Shown here: one piece after another, positions 27,166 through 35,043 of the stretch | Position numbering within the stretch: the first letter of the stretch is position 1 | How the letters are laid out: every line of letters starts with the position of its first letter | DNA from: Bacteroidales bacterium | GTDB taxonomy: Bacteria > Bacteroidota > Bacteroidia > Bacteroidales > Muribaculaceae | Direction: 5' to 3' | Length of the DNA stretch: 44,991 bases | NCBI GenBank assembly: GCA_019416425.1 | Contig: DXXK01000038.1 | Coordinates: forward strand, 1-44,991 | Position numbers and translations under genes: made by a program | Notes under the pieces: model-generated | Databases searched by the model: none | The model's input: only the letters and a program-made list of their open reading frames with translations | What the model was told of the DNA's origin: nothing

Positions 27166-27293
27166 ATTAATAAAGAGAAAATGTAATCCAGTTGTGCCAA
27201 ATCCGTATTGTCTACGCCGTGTATACATATTTGGCAAGGATAGAAACTGTATAAACACACGGAATTCGTACCTTTACACATTATTAATAAAGA
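27166..27293 (+). repeat. Pair of 11-base direct repeats in the divergent PUL promoter region
   Basis: ATTAATAAAGA occurs at 27166-27176 and again at 27283-27293. The second copy is about 50 bases before the GH92 start and the first about 120 bases before the SusCD-operon start (minus strand). It is AT-rich, so chance is possible. The pair brackets the inverted repeat at 27195-27236. Confidence 0.3.
27195..27236. promoter_or_regulatory. Inverted repeat between the two divergent PUL arms, candidate operator
   Basis: TGCCAAAT (27195-27202) and its reverse complement ATTTGGCA (27229-27236) are 26 bases apart in the 294-base gap between the SusCD operon and GH92. The half-sites are 34 bases apart centre to centre, about three helical turns, so they face the same side of DNA. 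Nothing else in this gap was recognised apart from AT-rich sequence and a short direct repeat. Confidence 0.4.
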
Positions 27294-27340
27294 AGTTTAT
27301 TTAGGACAGTATACAATACAAATTTTAACAAATATAAACA

Positions 27341-29659
27341 ATGCTAACAACAAACATTAAGAATGTGGCGGCGTTTCTGGCGGCATCGGTGATGGTGTGC
27401 GCGGGGGCGCAGGCGGCCGGAAGCCAAAAGACGGATCCGGTGGATTATGTCAGCACGCTGGTGGGTACCCAGTCCAAGCATTCGCTGTCGACAGGCAATA
27501 CCTATCCCGCAACTGCTATGCCTTGGGGCATGAACTTCTGGACACCGCAGACAGGTAAGATGGGTGACGGCTGGGCCTACACCTACGATGCCGATAAGAT
27601 CCGCGGCATCAAGCAGACCCATCAGCCCAGTCCATGGATCAACGACTATGGTCAGTTCTCGATCATGCCAGTCACCGGGACACCGGTATTCGACGAGGAT
27701 GCCCGTGCTTCCTGGTTCTCGCACAAGGCCGAGGTGGCGCGGCCCTATTACTACCGCGTATATCTGGCCGACCATGATGTAGTGGCCGAAGTTGTTCCCA
27801 CGGACCGTGCGGCAGCCATGCGCTTCACATTCCCGGAGAATGACAGTTACCTGGTGATCGACGCTATGGACAATGGTTCCAGCGTCAAGGTGATTCCGTC
27901 GGAGAACAAGGTCGTGGGTTACACAACAAAAAACAGCGGGGGAGTGCCCGACAATTTCCGCAACTACTTCGAGATCGTATTCGACACTCCGATTACATAT
28001 ACCGCCACGGTCCTGGATAACGGCAAGATCGTCAAGGACCGCAATGCCGTGGAAGGTAACCACGCCGGGGCTGTAGTAGGTTTCAAGACGCACAAGGGGC
28101 AGGTGGTCAACGCTCGAGTGGCGTCATCGTTCATCAGTCAAGAACAGGCCGAGCGAAACATGAAGGAACTTGGCGACGGCAATTTCGAGCGTATCAAGAA
28201 GGAAGGCCGCGACCGTTGGAACGGGGTTCTGGGCCGTTTCGAAGTCGAGGACAACGACCTGGACCGTCTGCGTACGTTCTACTCCTGCCTGTACCGTTCC
28301 GTCCTGTTCCCCCGGAGCTTCTATGAGATCGGTGCTGACGGCAAGCCTGTGCATTACAGTCCCTACAACGGCCAGACACTCCCCGGCTACATGTTCACTG
28401 ACACCGGTTTCTGGGATACGTTCCGTTGTCTGTTCCCGTTGCTGAACCTGGCATATCCTTCCATGAACCTGAAGATGCAGGAAGGTCTGGCGAATGCCTA
28501 CCGCGAGAGCGGATTCCTGCCCGAGTGGGCCAGCCCCGGCCACCGTGGCTGCATGGTAGGCAACAACTCGGCATCGGTTGTGGCAGACGCCTGGCTGAAA
28601 GGTGTCAAGGTTCCGCAGAAGGATATCGAGACATTATGGGAGGCAGTGGTAAGCGGCACCACCAAGGTTCATCCTACCGTATCCTCAACAGGACGTCTGG
28701 GACATGAATACTACAACAAGCTGGGTTATGTGCCTTACGATGTTGATATCAAGGAGAATGCGGCACGTACGCTGGAGTATGCCTACGATGACTGGTGCAT
28801 CTACAAGCTGGGTCAGAAACTCGGCAAGTCGGCCAAGGACCTCGCGCCGTTCAAGAAACGTGCCATGAACTATAAGAACCTTTTTGATCCCGAGCACAAG
28901 CTGATGCGCGGCAAGAACAAGGACGGCAAGTTCCAGACACAGTTCAATCCGCTGAAGTGGGGCGATGCCTTCACCGAGGGTAATTCTTGGCATTATACAT
29001 GGTCCGTATTCCATGATCCCCAGGGACTTATCAATCTGATGGGCGGGGACGGCGAGTTCACCGCTATGCTTGACTCCGTGTTCTCGGTTCCTCCGATCTT
29101 CGACGAAAGCTACTACAATTCCGTGATACACGAGATTCGCGAGATGCAGATCATGAACATGGGTAACTATGCCCACGGCAACCAGCCCATTCAGCATATG
29201 ATCTACCTCTACGACTATGCCGGTCAGCCTTGGAAGGCCCAGTATTGGATCCGCGAGGTGATGGACCGCATGTACAATCCCAATCCCGACGGTTATTGCG
29301 GTGACGAGGACAACGGTCAGACTTCAGCATGGTATGTGTTCTCCGCACTTGGATTCTACCCCGTTTGTCCCGGAAGCGGCGAATATGCACTCGGAACACC
29401 GCTGTTCAAGTCGGTGAAACTTAATCTTGAGAACGGCAAGACCATCAGCATCAGCGCCCCGGACAACAGCGATGACAACCGATACATATCCGGTATGACC
29501 CTGAATGGGCAGAAGCATGACAGAAACTATCTGACACATGATGAGTTGACTTCAGGAGCCACAATCAATTATCAGATGTCGGCCATCCCAAACACGGCGC
29601 GTGGAACTTCGGCCGAATCCCGTCCATATTCATTCAGCAAGGAGTCGAATAAGAAGTAA
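27341..29659 (+). CDS. GH92 alpha-mannosidase, periplasmic
   Basis: 772 residues with a signal peptide (cleavage about AQAAG, residue 26) and no lipobox, so predicted periplasmic. GH92 enzymes are calcium-dependent, inverting exo-alpha-mannosidases, most often alpha-1,2. Landmarks: start of mature domain DPVDYVSTLVGTQS, TYPATAMPWGMNFWTPQ, and GNNSASVVADAWLKG. The general acid is Glu546 in TEGNSWHYTWSVFHD. The base pair is Asp655/Asp657 in CGDEDNGQTSAWYVFSALGFYP. It is transcribed alone, divergent from the SusCD operon, and followed by a terminator. Its expected role is trimming mannose side chains from imported oligosaccharides. The linkage cannot be fixed from sequence. Confidence 0.96.
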   Translation: MLTTNIKNVAAFLAASVMVCAGAQAAGSQKTDPVDYVSTLVGTQSKHSLSTGNTYPATAMPWGMNFWTPQTGKMGDGWAYTYDADKIRGIKQTHQPSPWINDYGQFSIMPVTGTPVFDEDARASWFSHKAEVARPYYYRVYLADHDVVAEVVPTDRAAAMRFTFPENDSYLVIDAMDNGSSVKVIPSENKVVGYTTKNSGGVPDNFRNYFEIVFDTPITYTATVLDNGKIVKDRNAVEGNHAGAVVGFKTHKGQVVNARVASSFISQEQAERNMKELGDGNFERIKKEGRDRWNGVLGRFEVEDNDLDRLRTFYSCLYRSVLFPRSFYEIGADGKPVHYSPYNGQTLPGYMFTDTGFWDTFRCLFPLLNLAYPSMNLKMQEGLANAYRESGFLPEWASPGHRGCMVGNNSASVVADAWLKGVKVPQKDIETLWEAVVSGTTKVHPTVSSTGRLGHEYYNKLGYVPYDVDIKENAARTLEYAYDDWCIYKLGQKLGKSAKDLAPFKKRAMNYKNLFDPEHKLMRGKNKDGKFQTQFNPLKWGDAFTEGNSWHYTWSVFHDPQGLINLMGGDGEFTAMLDSVFSVPPIFDESYYNSVIHEIREMQIMNMGNYAHGNQPIQHMIYLYDYAGQPWKAQYWIREVMDRMYNPNPDGYCGDEDNGQTSAWYVFSALGFYPVCPGSGEYALGTPLFKSVKLNLENGKTISISAPDNSDDNRYISGMTLNGQKHDRNYLTHDELTSGATINYQMSAIPNTARGTSAESRPYSFSKESNKK

Positions 29660-29690
29660 TTACCTTGAATCTCAACTGTTTGTTCAAAAG

Positions 29691-29720
29691 GAAAGCCGAG
29701 CGAGTTGTCGCCCGGCTTTC
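29691..29720. terminator. Bidirectional terminator between GH92 and GH78
   Basis: Arms GAAAGCCG and CGGCTTTC enclose an inner stem GCGA/TCGC with a GTTG loop, separated by one A-C mismatch. It lies 31 bases after the GH92 stop and about 50 bases past the GH78 stop on the other strand, where the minus-strand copy runs into CTTTTG. A second, weaker hairpin (ATTAACTC/GAGTTAAT, 29734-29757) is directly beside it on the GH78 side. Confidence 0.8.
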
Positions 29721-29768
29721 TTCCTAATCACCAATTAACTCGAAGGAGAGAGTTAATGCGCATCAATG

Positions 29769-32312
29769 TCAGATCTTGAACTTATGGTGTCCTCCCTGTA
29801 CCATCTCGTTGCGGTCATTCAGTTCGATGATAGCCGTAGAGCCGTAGGGGACAGTCACATCCAGCTGGATCGAGCCGTCTGGCTGACGTTGCCAGCGTGA
29901 TGAAACCAGACCCTTGACGCTGTTGTAATCGGCTTCGGCCCAGTCCAGTCTGTCCATGAATACGGGACGAATGATTATGTTGCTGAATCCGGGATTCTCC
30001 GGGTCGGGATTGATGCCGGCGATTACATTGGTCATCCATGCGGCTATATCGCCGAAGAATACATGGTTGAGCGACGCATCACGGAATTCTGGACTCAGTG
30101 TCCAGGTCTCGGCAAGTGTGGTGTAGCCGCACTCGTCGATCCAGTGGCCCCAGGACGGCGCCTTGGTGCGTGTGGCCATTCGGAACGCCGTGTCGTTGTA
30201 ACCATGCTTAGACAGCATACGCAGCACGCTCTTGCTGCCTAACAGTCCGAAATCCAGAGCATAATCATTGGCCACAATCATGTCGTTAAGGTTTTTGGCT
30301 ACCTGTGTCTCATGTCCTTCAGGGACTATACCCCAATACAGGGATATCGCCTGTGCAGCCTGCGAGCCGTTGGCATACAGGTTTTTATCGGCATCGAACC
30401 ATTGGGCGTTGATTCGGTCCCTCATAGCATTCGCCTCCCGCGCCCACGGAGTGGGATTCTCATCCAGGATCTCGGCGATACGGGTCATCATCTTGTAGTC
30501 GGCATAGGCATAGAGAGTCGATGTGAAATCGGTAGGTGTCTGTGTGCTGTACGGCAGCCAGTCTCCGATTCCGCAAGCCAGCGTCCCATCCTCTTTCTCC
30601 AGCGATTTGAGCCATTTCATGTAGCGCAGCATCGTCGGGTAGAGTTTTCGCATGGCGGTGCTGTCACCGTAATAGTCATAGATAGCAGTCGGTACGATGA
30701 ACAGCGCCGCGTCCCATACCGGTCCCGGCGAGTCGCCGCAGCCCCAGCCTGCCGACGGGACTATACCCGACACATTCCCGTCGGGTCTCTGGTTGTCGAT
30801 GAAATCATCCATCCATTTTTCGTAGAAGTTGATGCCGTCATAGTTGAGAAGTCCGAGATCCACAGCTACATGCGCGTCGGCAGTCCAGCCGTTCTTTTCG
30901 CGTTGAGGACAGTCGGTCGGTATGGAGTGGATATTGTCCTCGTAGGAGAGCATTGTTGCGTCGTAGATGCGGTTCAGTAATGAGTCCGAGCAACGGAAAT
31001 GCCCGATCCGGTCCAGTGCCGTGCGCATTACAACTCCCTGCAGCGATATATTCTTGGCGTCTATGGGCCTGGAGCTCTTGAGTTCAACATATCGAAAACC
31101 GTGATAGGTGAACTGAGGCTGGAATTCCTCCCTGCGGCCAGTCCTGCCTATGGTATAGACATCGGTCTGGAATGCTTCGTCCTGTCTGAGGGGATGATAA
31201 TAGATGTTGAGGTTCCCCTGTTCCAGGCGTCCGTTCTTCTTGAGCAGCTCTCCATGGGCCAGACTTACCTTGGTTCCCTGTTCACCCCGTATGCCTAATT
31301 TGCAGACTCCGGCGATATTGCGTCCCATATCATAAAGGAAAACAGTATCGCCCCAGGATTGCAGCAGTTTGGACTCAATTGTGGCGAGTGGCCGGATTGC
31401 GGGCATGATCTGGGATTTCAGGTTGTCGTTAGGAGCCTTGACGGAGATTGCCCTGTGGTCAAAGCGAGGGACTATCCTTCCGTCTTTGTGTACACCGCTG
31501 TAAAGATTGTTGTATATTACAGGGCTAAGGGCTGTTTCCCAGCTTTCATCGGTTTTCGCTACAGTCTTTCCATCTGCTTTAACCTCACAGATGAATGTCG
31601 GACGGGAACGCCATGGTGCCTTCTCCTGTCCCCATGCATCTCGGCTCTGGCAATTGGCAAAGCCATTGCCGAGAGTGACCTCAAGATTATTTACTCCTTT
31701 GCGAAGAAGCCTTGTGACATCATGTGTGACATAGAGCGACCGTTTGTCATAGCCTGTATATCCCGGATCCATATGATGGTCGCCGACACGCTTGCCGTTC
31801 AGATAAATGTCGTAGTATCCCAAGGAGCTGACATATATTCTGGCTTCGTGGGGTTGTCTGTCCACTTTTAAGGTTTTCCTGAACATAGGAGCCTCCTCCT
31901 TATTGATGTCAAAACCGTCACTTATCCAGCTTGCCGTCCATTGGGAGGGAGAGAAGGGAGCGGTTTCAAATGTCGCGGTCTTGGACTTCAGTTCTTTGCC
32001 GTCCGGTAAAGTCTGTATGACACGCCAATAATATCTCTTACCCGGTGTGTTTGCTATCGTCACGCTTGCAGTCCATCCGTCATTACTGTTGAAAACCTTT
32101 GAGTTATCGAATTTTGGCGTTTCTGACAACTCCACACGGCAATGTGACGCTGGTTCATCGTTTCCATCGTGTATCCACGTCAAGCGCGGTGCGGGTACGT
32201 CGATTCCAATTGGATTCACTCTATATTCGCAGCGCATATATGCAACATTGGCGGCCACAGGGAATGTGACCGCCAATGCCAATGCGATGCAGAGTGGAAT
32301 GTTTCTTTCCAT
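29769..32312 (-). CDS. GH78 alpha-L-rhamnosidase, periplasmic
   Basis: 847 residues from the ATG at 32312 (MERNIPLCIALALAVTFPVAA, a clear signal peptide). The frame extends to a TTG at 32348, whose leader is charged and not signal-like. GH78 order: N-terminal beta domains (CEYRVNPIGIDVPAPRLTW; MFRKTLKVDRQPHEARIYVSSLG; GYYDIYLNGKRVGDHHMDPG), then an (alpha/alpha)6 catalytic domain. The catalytic acid is Glu472 in DCPQREKNGWTADAH and the base Glu735 in GYTTLAETWTLS. It would release terminal alpha-L-rhamnose, and some members also accept L-mannose-like sugars. It follows the DUF4965 gene by 41 bases in one operon. A rhamnosidase is unusual in an alpha-mannan locus. Confidence 0.93.
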   Translation of the reverse strand: MERNIPLCIALALAVTFPVAANVAYMRCEYRVNPIGIDVPAPRLTWIHDGNDEPASHCRVELSETPKFDNSKVFNSNDGWTASVTIANTPGKRYYWRVIQTLPDGKELKSKTATFETAPFSPSQWTASWISDGFDINKEEAPMFRKTLKVDRQPHEARIYVSSLGYYDIYLNGKRVGDHHMDPGYTGYDKRSLYVTHDVTRLLRKGVNNLEVTLGNGFANCQSRDAWGQEKAPWRSRPTFICEVKADGKTVAKTDESWETALSPVIYNNLYSGVHKDGRIVPRFDHRAISVKAPNDNLKSQIMPAIRPLATIESKLLQSWGDTVFLYDMGRNIAGVCKLGIRGEQGTKVSLAHGELLKKNGRLEQGNLNIYYHPLRQDEAFQTDVYTIGRTGRREEFQPQFTYHGFRYVELKSSRPIDAKNISLQGVVMRTALDRIGHFRCSDSLLNRIYDATMLSYEDNIHSIPTDCPQREKNGWTADAHVAVDLGLLNYDGINFYEKWMDDFIDNQRPDGNVSGIVPSAGWGCGDSPGPVWDAALFIVPTAIYDYYGDSTAMRKLYPTMLRYMKWLKSLEKEDGTLACGIGDWLPYSTQTPTDFTSTLYAYADYKMMTRIAEILDENPTPWAREANAMRDRINAQWFDADKNLYANGSQAAQAISLYWGIVPEGHETQVAKNLNDMIVANDYALDFGLLGSKSVLRMLSKHGYNDTAFRMATRTKAPSWGHWIDECGYTTLAETWTLSPEFRDASLNHVFFGDIAAWMTNVIAGINPDPENPGFSNIIIRPVFMDRLDWAEADYNSVKGLVSSRWQRQPDGSIQLDVTVPYGSTAIIELNDRNEMVQGGHHKFKI

Positions 32313-32353
32313 CTGAATGTCTGTTTCTTTTCTTCTATACGATTTCAACAGTC

Positions 32354-34804
32354 TTACTTCTTAAGTCTGTTCTGAAGCATCTTGATATAGTATCCGCCCA
32401 CTACCGAGCGGGCCTGGAAGCCGCGCTGGTCGGCACGGTCGGTATAAACCCAGTCGCTCATGGGTACGCGGTGACGTGTGTCGTTCATGAACTGATGTAC
32501 GGGAGTAATGAACTTCTGGAATGTATCCTTGTCGGGAGCCATCGTCGCTGTCCACATGATCCAGTCGGTCTTTGTGTAGGTTTCGCGGTTGTCCAGAGGC
32601 AGACCGTACTTGTTCTGTTTCTTCAAGTAGTAGGGAATCTCCTTCTTCATGATTTCATCTGGGAAGATGTTCAGGCCTAAGAGCTTGTCCCATACCAGAT
32701 TGTATTTCTGACTCCATGTGCCGGGCTTGTCGAAAGTCAGACGGTAGTGGTCGCCGTCGTTGGCCATCTTCTCCCATTCGGTGGCCATGGTGCGGGCCTT
32801 GGCGAAGTATTCCTTGGCGATATTCTTCTTACCGAGCATGTCGGCCAACTGAGCGTAGGAGGCTACGGCCAGGATTGCCTTGATCGAGAGGTTGGCGTTG
32901 TGGGCGAAATGTCCAGCGAAGTCATCGGTGCAGAGCTGGTTCTCAGGGTCAAGACCGTACTGAGCCAGATAGTCGGCCCATGTGGACAGCACGTTCCAGT
33001 GCATGGCTGCATAATCCGCGTTGCCTTCCACCTTGGCCAGTGCGGCGCACAGTATCAGCATGTTGCCCGATTCCTCAACCGGCATGTCGCCGCCGTAGGT
33101 CTGGCCGTTGGCCAGCGGGTAGGTGCCGACATCGTGTGCGGCGAAGGGTTTGTTCCATTTGCCACTCTCAGAATAGTAGAAGATGTGGTTCATCATTCCC
33201 TTGACAAGCTCAGGATTGTATACCAGGAACATTGGTGCGGAGGGGTAGGTGATGTCCACGGTGCCGATGGAGCCGTTGCTGAAGTTCTCCTTGGAGAACC
33301 AGTCGATGTCGCCCTGAGGAGTCTCCACAAGCTTATGTGCTGCGATAGCCTGTCGGTAAGCCAGGGCGCAGAGGTCGGCGTAATCGCTGCCACCTACTGT
33401 CGTCGCCTCGTTGATCAGCTCTTTGTCGAATGCCGATGTCTTGGCCATCAGCGGTTTATATTCGTCGGCGGCGAGACGCAGCTGCTTCATTATGTCGGAA
33501 TCGTTGTTACGGTTCCAGTAGGGACGCAGGTTCTTGCCGAAATACTGGATGGAATACTGGTCGTCATAGCCTACCATCAGGTATCCGGAGGCATCACTTG
33601 TCTTGCCCAGGTTGACGGTCATTCCGGCCTCGTGGCCCTTGATGGACTTACCTGGCTTCTTGCCTTTAGCGAACTGCTTGCGCGAGTTCTTGGCCAGGTC
33701 GATCCATGGAGTGGCGTTAGGCTCGACGGAAGCCAGATAGAATGTACCCCAGTCAATACGGACGCCGTCGCCGCTCTTGCCCAGAACCTTCTGGTCCACG
33801 CTGCTGACGGTGGCGCACTTTATGCCGTTCTCATTTACCAGTTCGGAAGTGGTGTTCTGCGCGATGTTGTCGATGGCCCATTCACGGCCGGCCTCGAAAT
33901 ACAGGCGGACATTATGGTTCTTGCCGTCGTTGCTTGTTACATCGTAGGTGATGTAATTGACGGGACGGCTCAGAAGGTCCAGATTATCCATGAATGCAGG
34001 TGCCGTGAATGTAAGCTTCAGATCGACCTTACCGCACTTGAAGTCATATATGGTGTTCATGGGGAGCACCTGGCATGCGGTCTGTACGGCGGTATTGTTG
34101 AATGTCGTGGAGGGATTCTCCTCGATCTCAAGGCCGAAATCCAGGAATGCCAGGCCACCGCGGTCGCGGCACCATGCGGCGATCAGGTTCTTGCCCGGAT
34201 GCAGCGACTTGCGTGCGTCGCCTTCCAGCAGCAGATGCACACCCTTGTGGCACTGGTTGCCGGTATCGACTACCTTGATGCCGTTGATGTAGATGATCAC
34301 GTCGTCATCGTGCGAATAGTTCAGGTAGATGGGCTTGTTGCCGATGCCTGCGGGAATGTTTACCTCGCGGCGTACCCATATCTCCTCGGTGTTCCACAAT
34401 GTTTTGGCCAGATGTTCCTGTGGTACGCTTCCGAACGCACCCTTGTCACTCTTCCATGACGAGGCGTCGAAACCGGGTTCATACCAGTTCGACGTCGGCT
34501 TGCTGGTGGTGTACTGTCCTGTCCATGCCTCGCCGTCGGCGGTGGGGACCAGCATCGACAGCTCGGGGACTTCCTTGCCCATGAAGCGGTAGACGGTACC
34601 GTCTACGTTGATCACACCGATCAATGGGAACTGTGTGCCTGTCCAGTGGCGTGTCACGTCATCGTACAGATTGTCCGACATGGACCAGCAGCTTGTGTAT
34701 GGATCAACTGTCACAAGAGGAACCGCCGGCGCGCGCAGGGCTCCTGCTGCTGTCGAGATGCCCGCCAGTGCGACCGCTGCTGCGATAATGGGTTTAATGT
34801 TCAT
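32354..34804 (-). CDS. DUF4965/glutaminase-A-like secreted protein
   Basis: 816 residues with a signal peptide (MNIKPIIAAAVALAGISTAAGA), so periplasmic. The mature N-terminus LRAPAVPLVTVDPYTSCWSMSDNLYDDVTRHWTG is the DUF4964 start. An inserted jelly-roll-like segment (about 100-210, IYLNYSHDDDVIIYINGIKVV) follows. Then come the DUF5127/DUF4965 core and a C-terminal six-hairpin domain (about 460-816: DLCALAYRQAIAAHKLV, FPAHDVGTYPLANGQ-type blocks, NLVWDKLLGLNIFP). The family is named after fungal glutaminase A, but its frequent presence in Bacteroidetes sugar loci suggests glycoside processing. The substrate is unknown. It is first in the operon with GH78. Confidence 0.82.
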   Translation of the reverse strand: MNIKPIIAAAVALAGISTAAGALRAPAVPLVTVDPYTSCWSMSDNLYDDVTRHWTGTQFPLIGVINVDGTVYRFMGKEVPELSMLVPTADGEAWTGQYTTSKPTSNWYEPGFDASSWKSDKGAFGSVPQEHLAKTLWNTEEIWVRREVNIPAGIGNKPIYLNYSHDDDVIIYINGIKVVDTGNQCHKGVHLLLEGDARKSLHPGKNLIAAWCRDRGGLAFLDFGLEIEENPSTTFNNTAVQTACQVLPMNTIYDFKCGKVDLKLTFTAPAFMDNLDLLSRPVNYITYDVTSNDGKNHNVRLYFEAGREWAIDNIAQNTTSELVNENGIKCATVSSVDQKVLGKSGDGVRIDWGTFYLASVEPNATPWIDLAKNSRKQFAKGKKPGKSIKGHEAGMTVNLGKTSDASGYLMVGYDDQYSIQYFGKNLRPYWNRNNDSDIMKQLRLAADEYKPLMAKTSAFDKELINEATTVGGSDYADLCALAYRQAIAAHKLVETPQGDIDWFSKENFSNGSIGTVDITYPSAPMFLVYNPELVKGMMNHIFYYSESGKWNKPFAAHDVGTYPLANGQTYGGDMPVEESGNMLILCAALAKVEGNADYAAMHWNVLSTWADYLAQYGLDPENQLCTDDFAGHFAHNANLSIKAILAVASYAQLADMLGKKNIAKEYFAKARTMATEWEKMANDGDHYRLTFDKPGTWSQKYNLVWDKLLGLNIFPDEIMKKEIPYYLKKQNKYGLPLDNRETYTKTDWIMWTATMAPDKDTFQKFITPVHQFMNDTRHRVPMSDWVYTDRADQRGFQARSVVGGYYIKMLQNRLKK

Positions 34805-34841
34805 GTTTTTAAGGTTTTATAATGGTTTTGTTTTTTCTGCG

Positions 34842-34849
34842 CAAAGTTA
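34842..34849 (-). promoter_or_regulatory. Predicted -7 box of the DUF4965-GH78 operon
   Basis: TAACTTTG on the minus strand fits TAnnTTTG and lies about 38 bases before the start at 34804. No TTTG is found at the -33 position, which is compatible with a promoter needing an activator. Confidence 0.5.
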
Positions 34850-34974
34850 CTATGGATTATTTATGTTTGTGTCATTGAATCTGCCATATTTATTTGTCTC
34901 AGCGCAAATACAATTTTGTCGCTATCCGATACACAAAATGCCGTATTGAATAGTGGCTTATGACGGGCAACATA

Positions 34975-35005
34975 TTGCGTATGTCAAAAATGATAATTAA
35001 TTTTG
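34975..35005 (+). promoter_or_regulatory. Predicted promoter of the hybrid regulator gene
   Basis: TAATTTTG (34998-35005) fits the -7 consensus. TTGC (34975-34978) is exactly 19 bases upstream as a near -33 box. It lies about 38 bases before the start codon at 35044. A better -33 element than the structural arms would suit basal expression of the sensor. Confidence 0.6.
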
Positions 35006-35043
35006 CGAACTGAAAGCGAAACTGATCCTTTTATGAAAATATC

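Noticed and set aside
32747..34459. 570-codon plus-strand frame inside the DUF4965 gene
   Set aside because: Complementary-frame shadow, Val/Gly/His-rich, and the minus-strand protein is clearly the real one.
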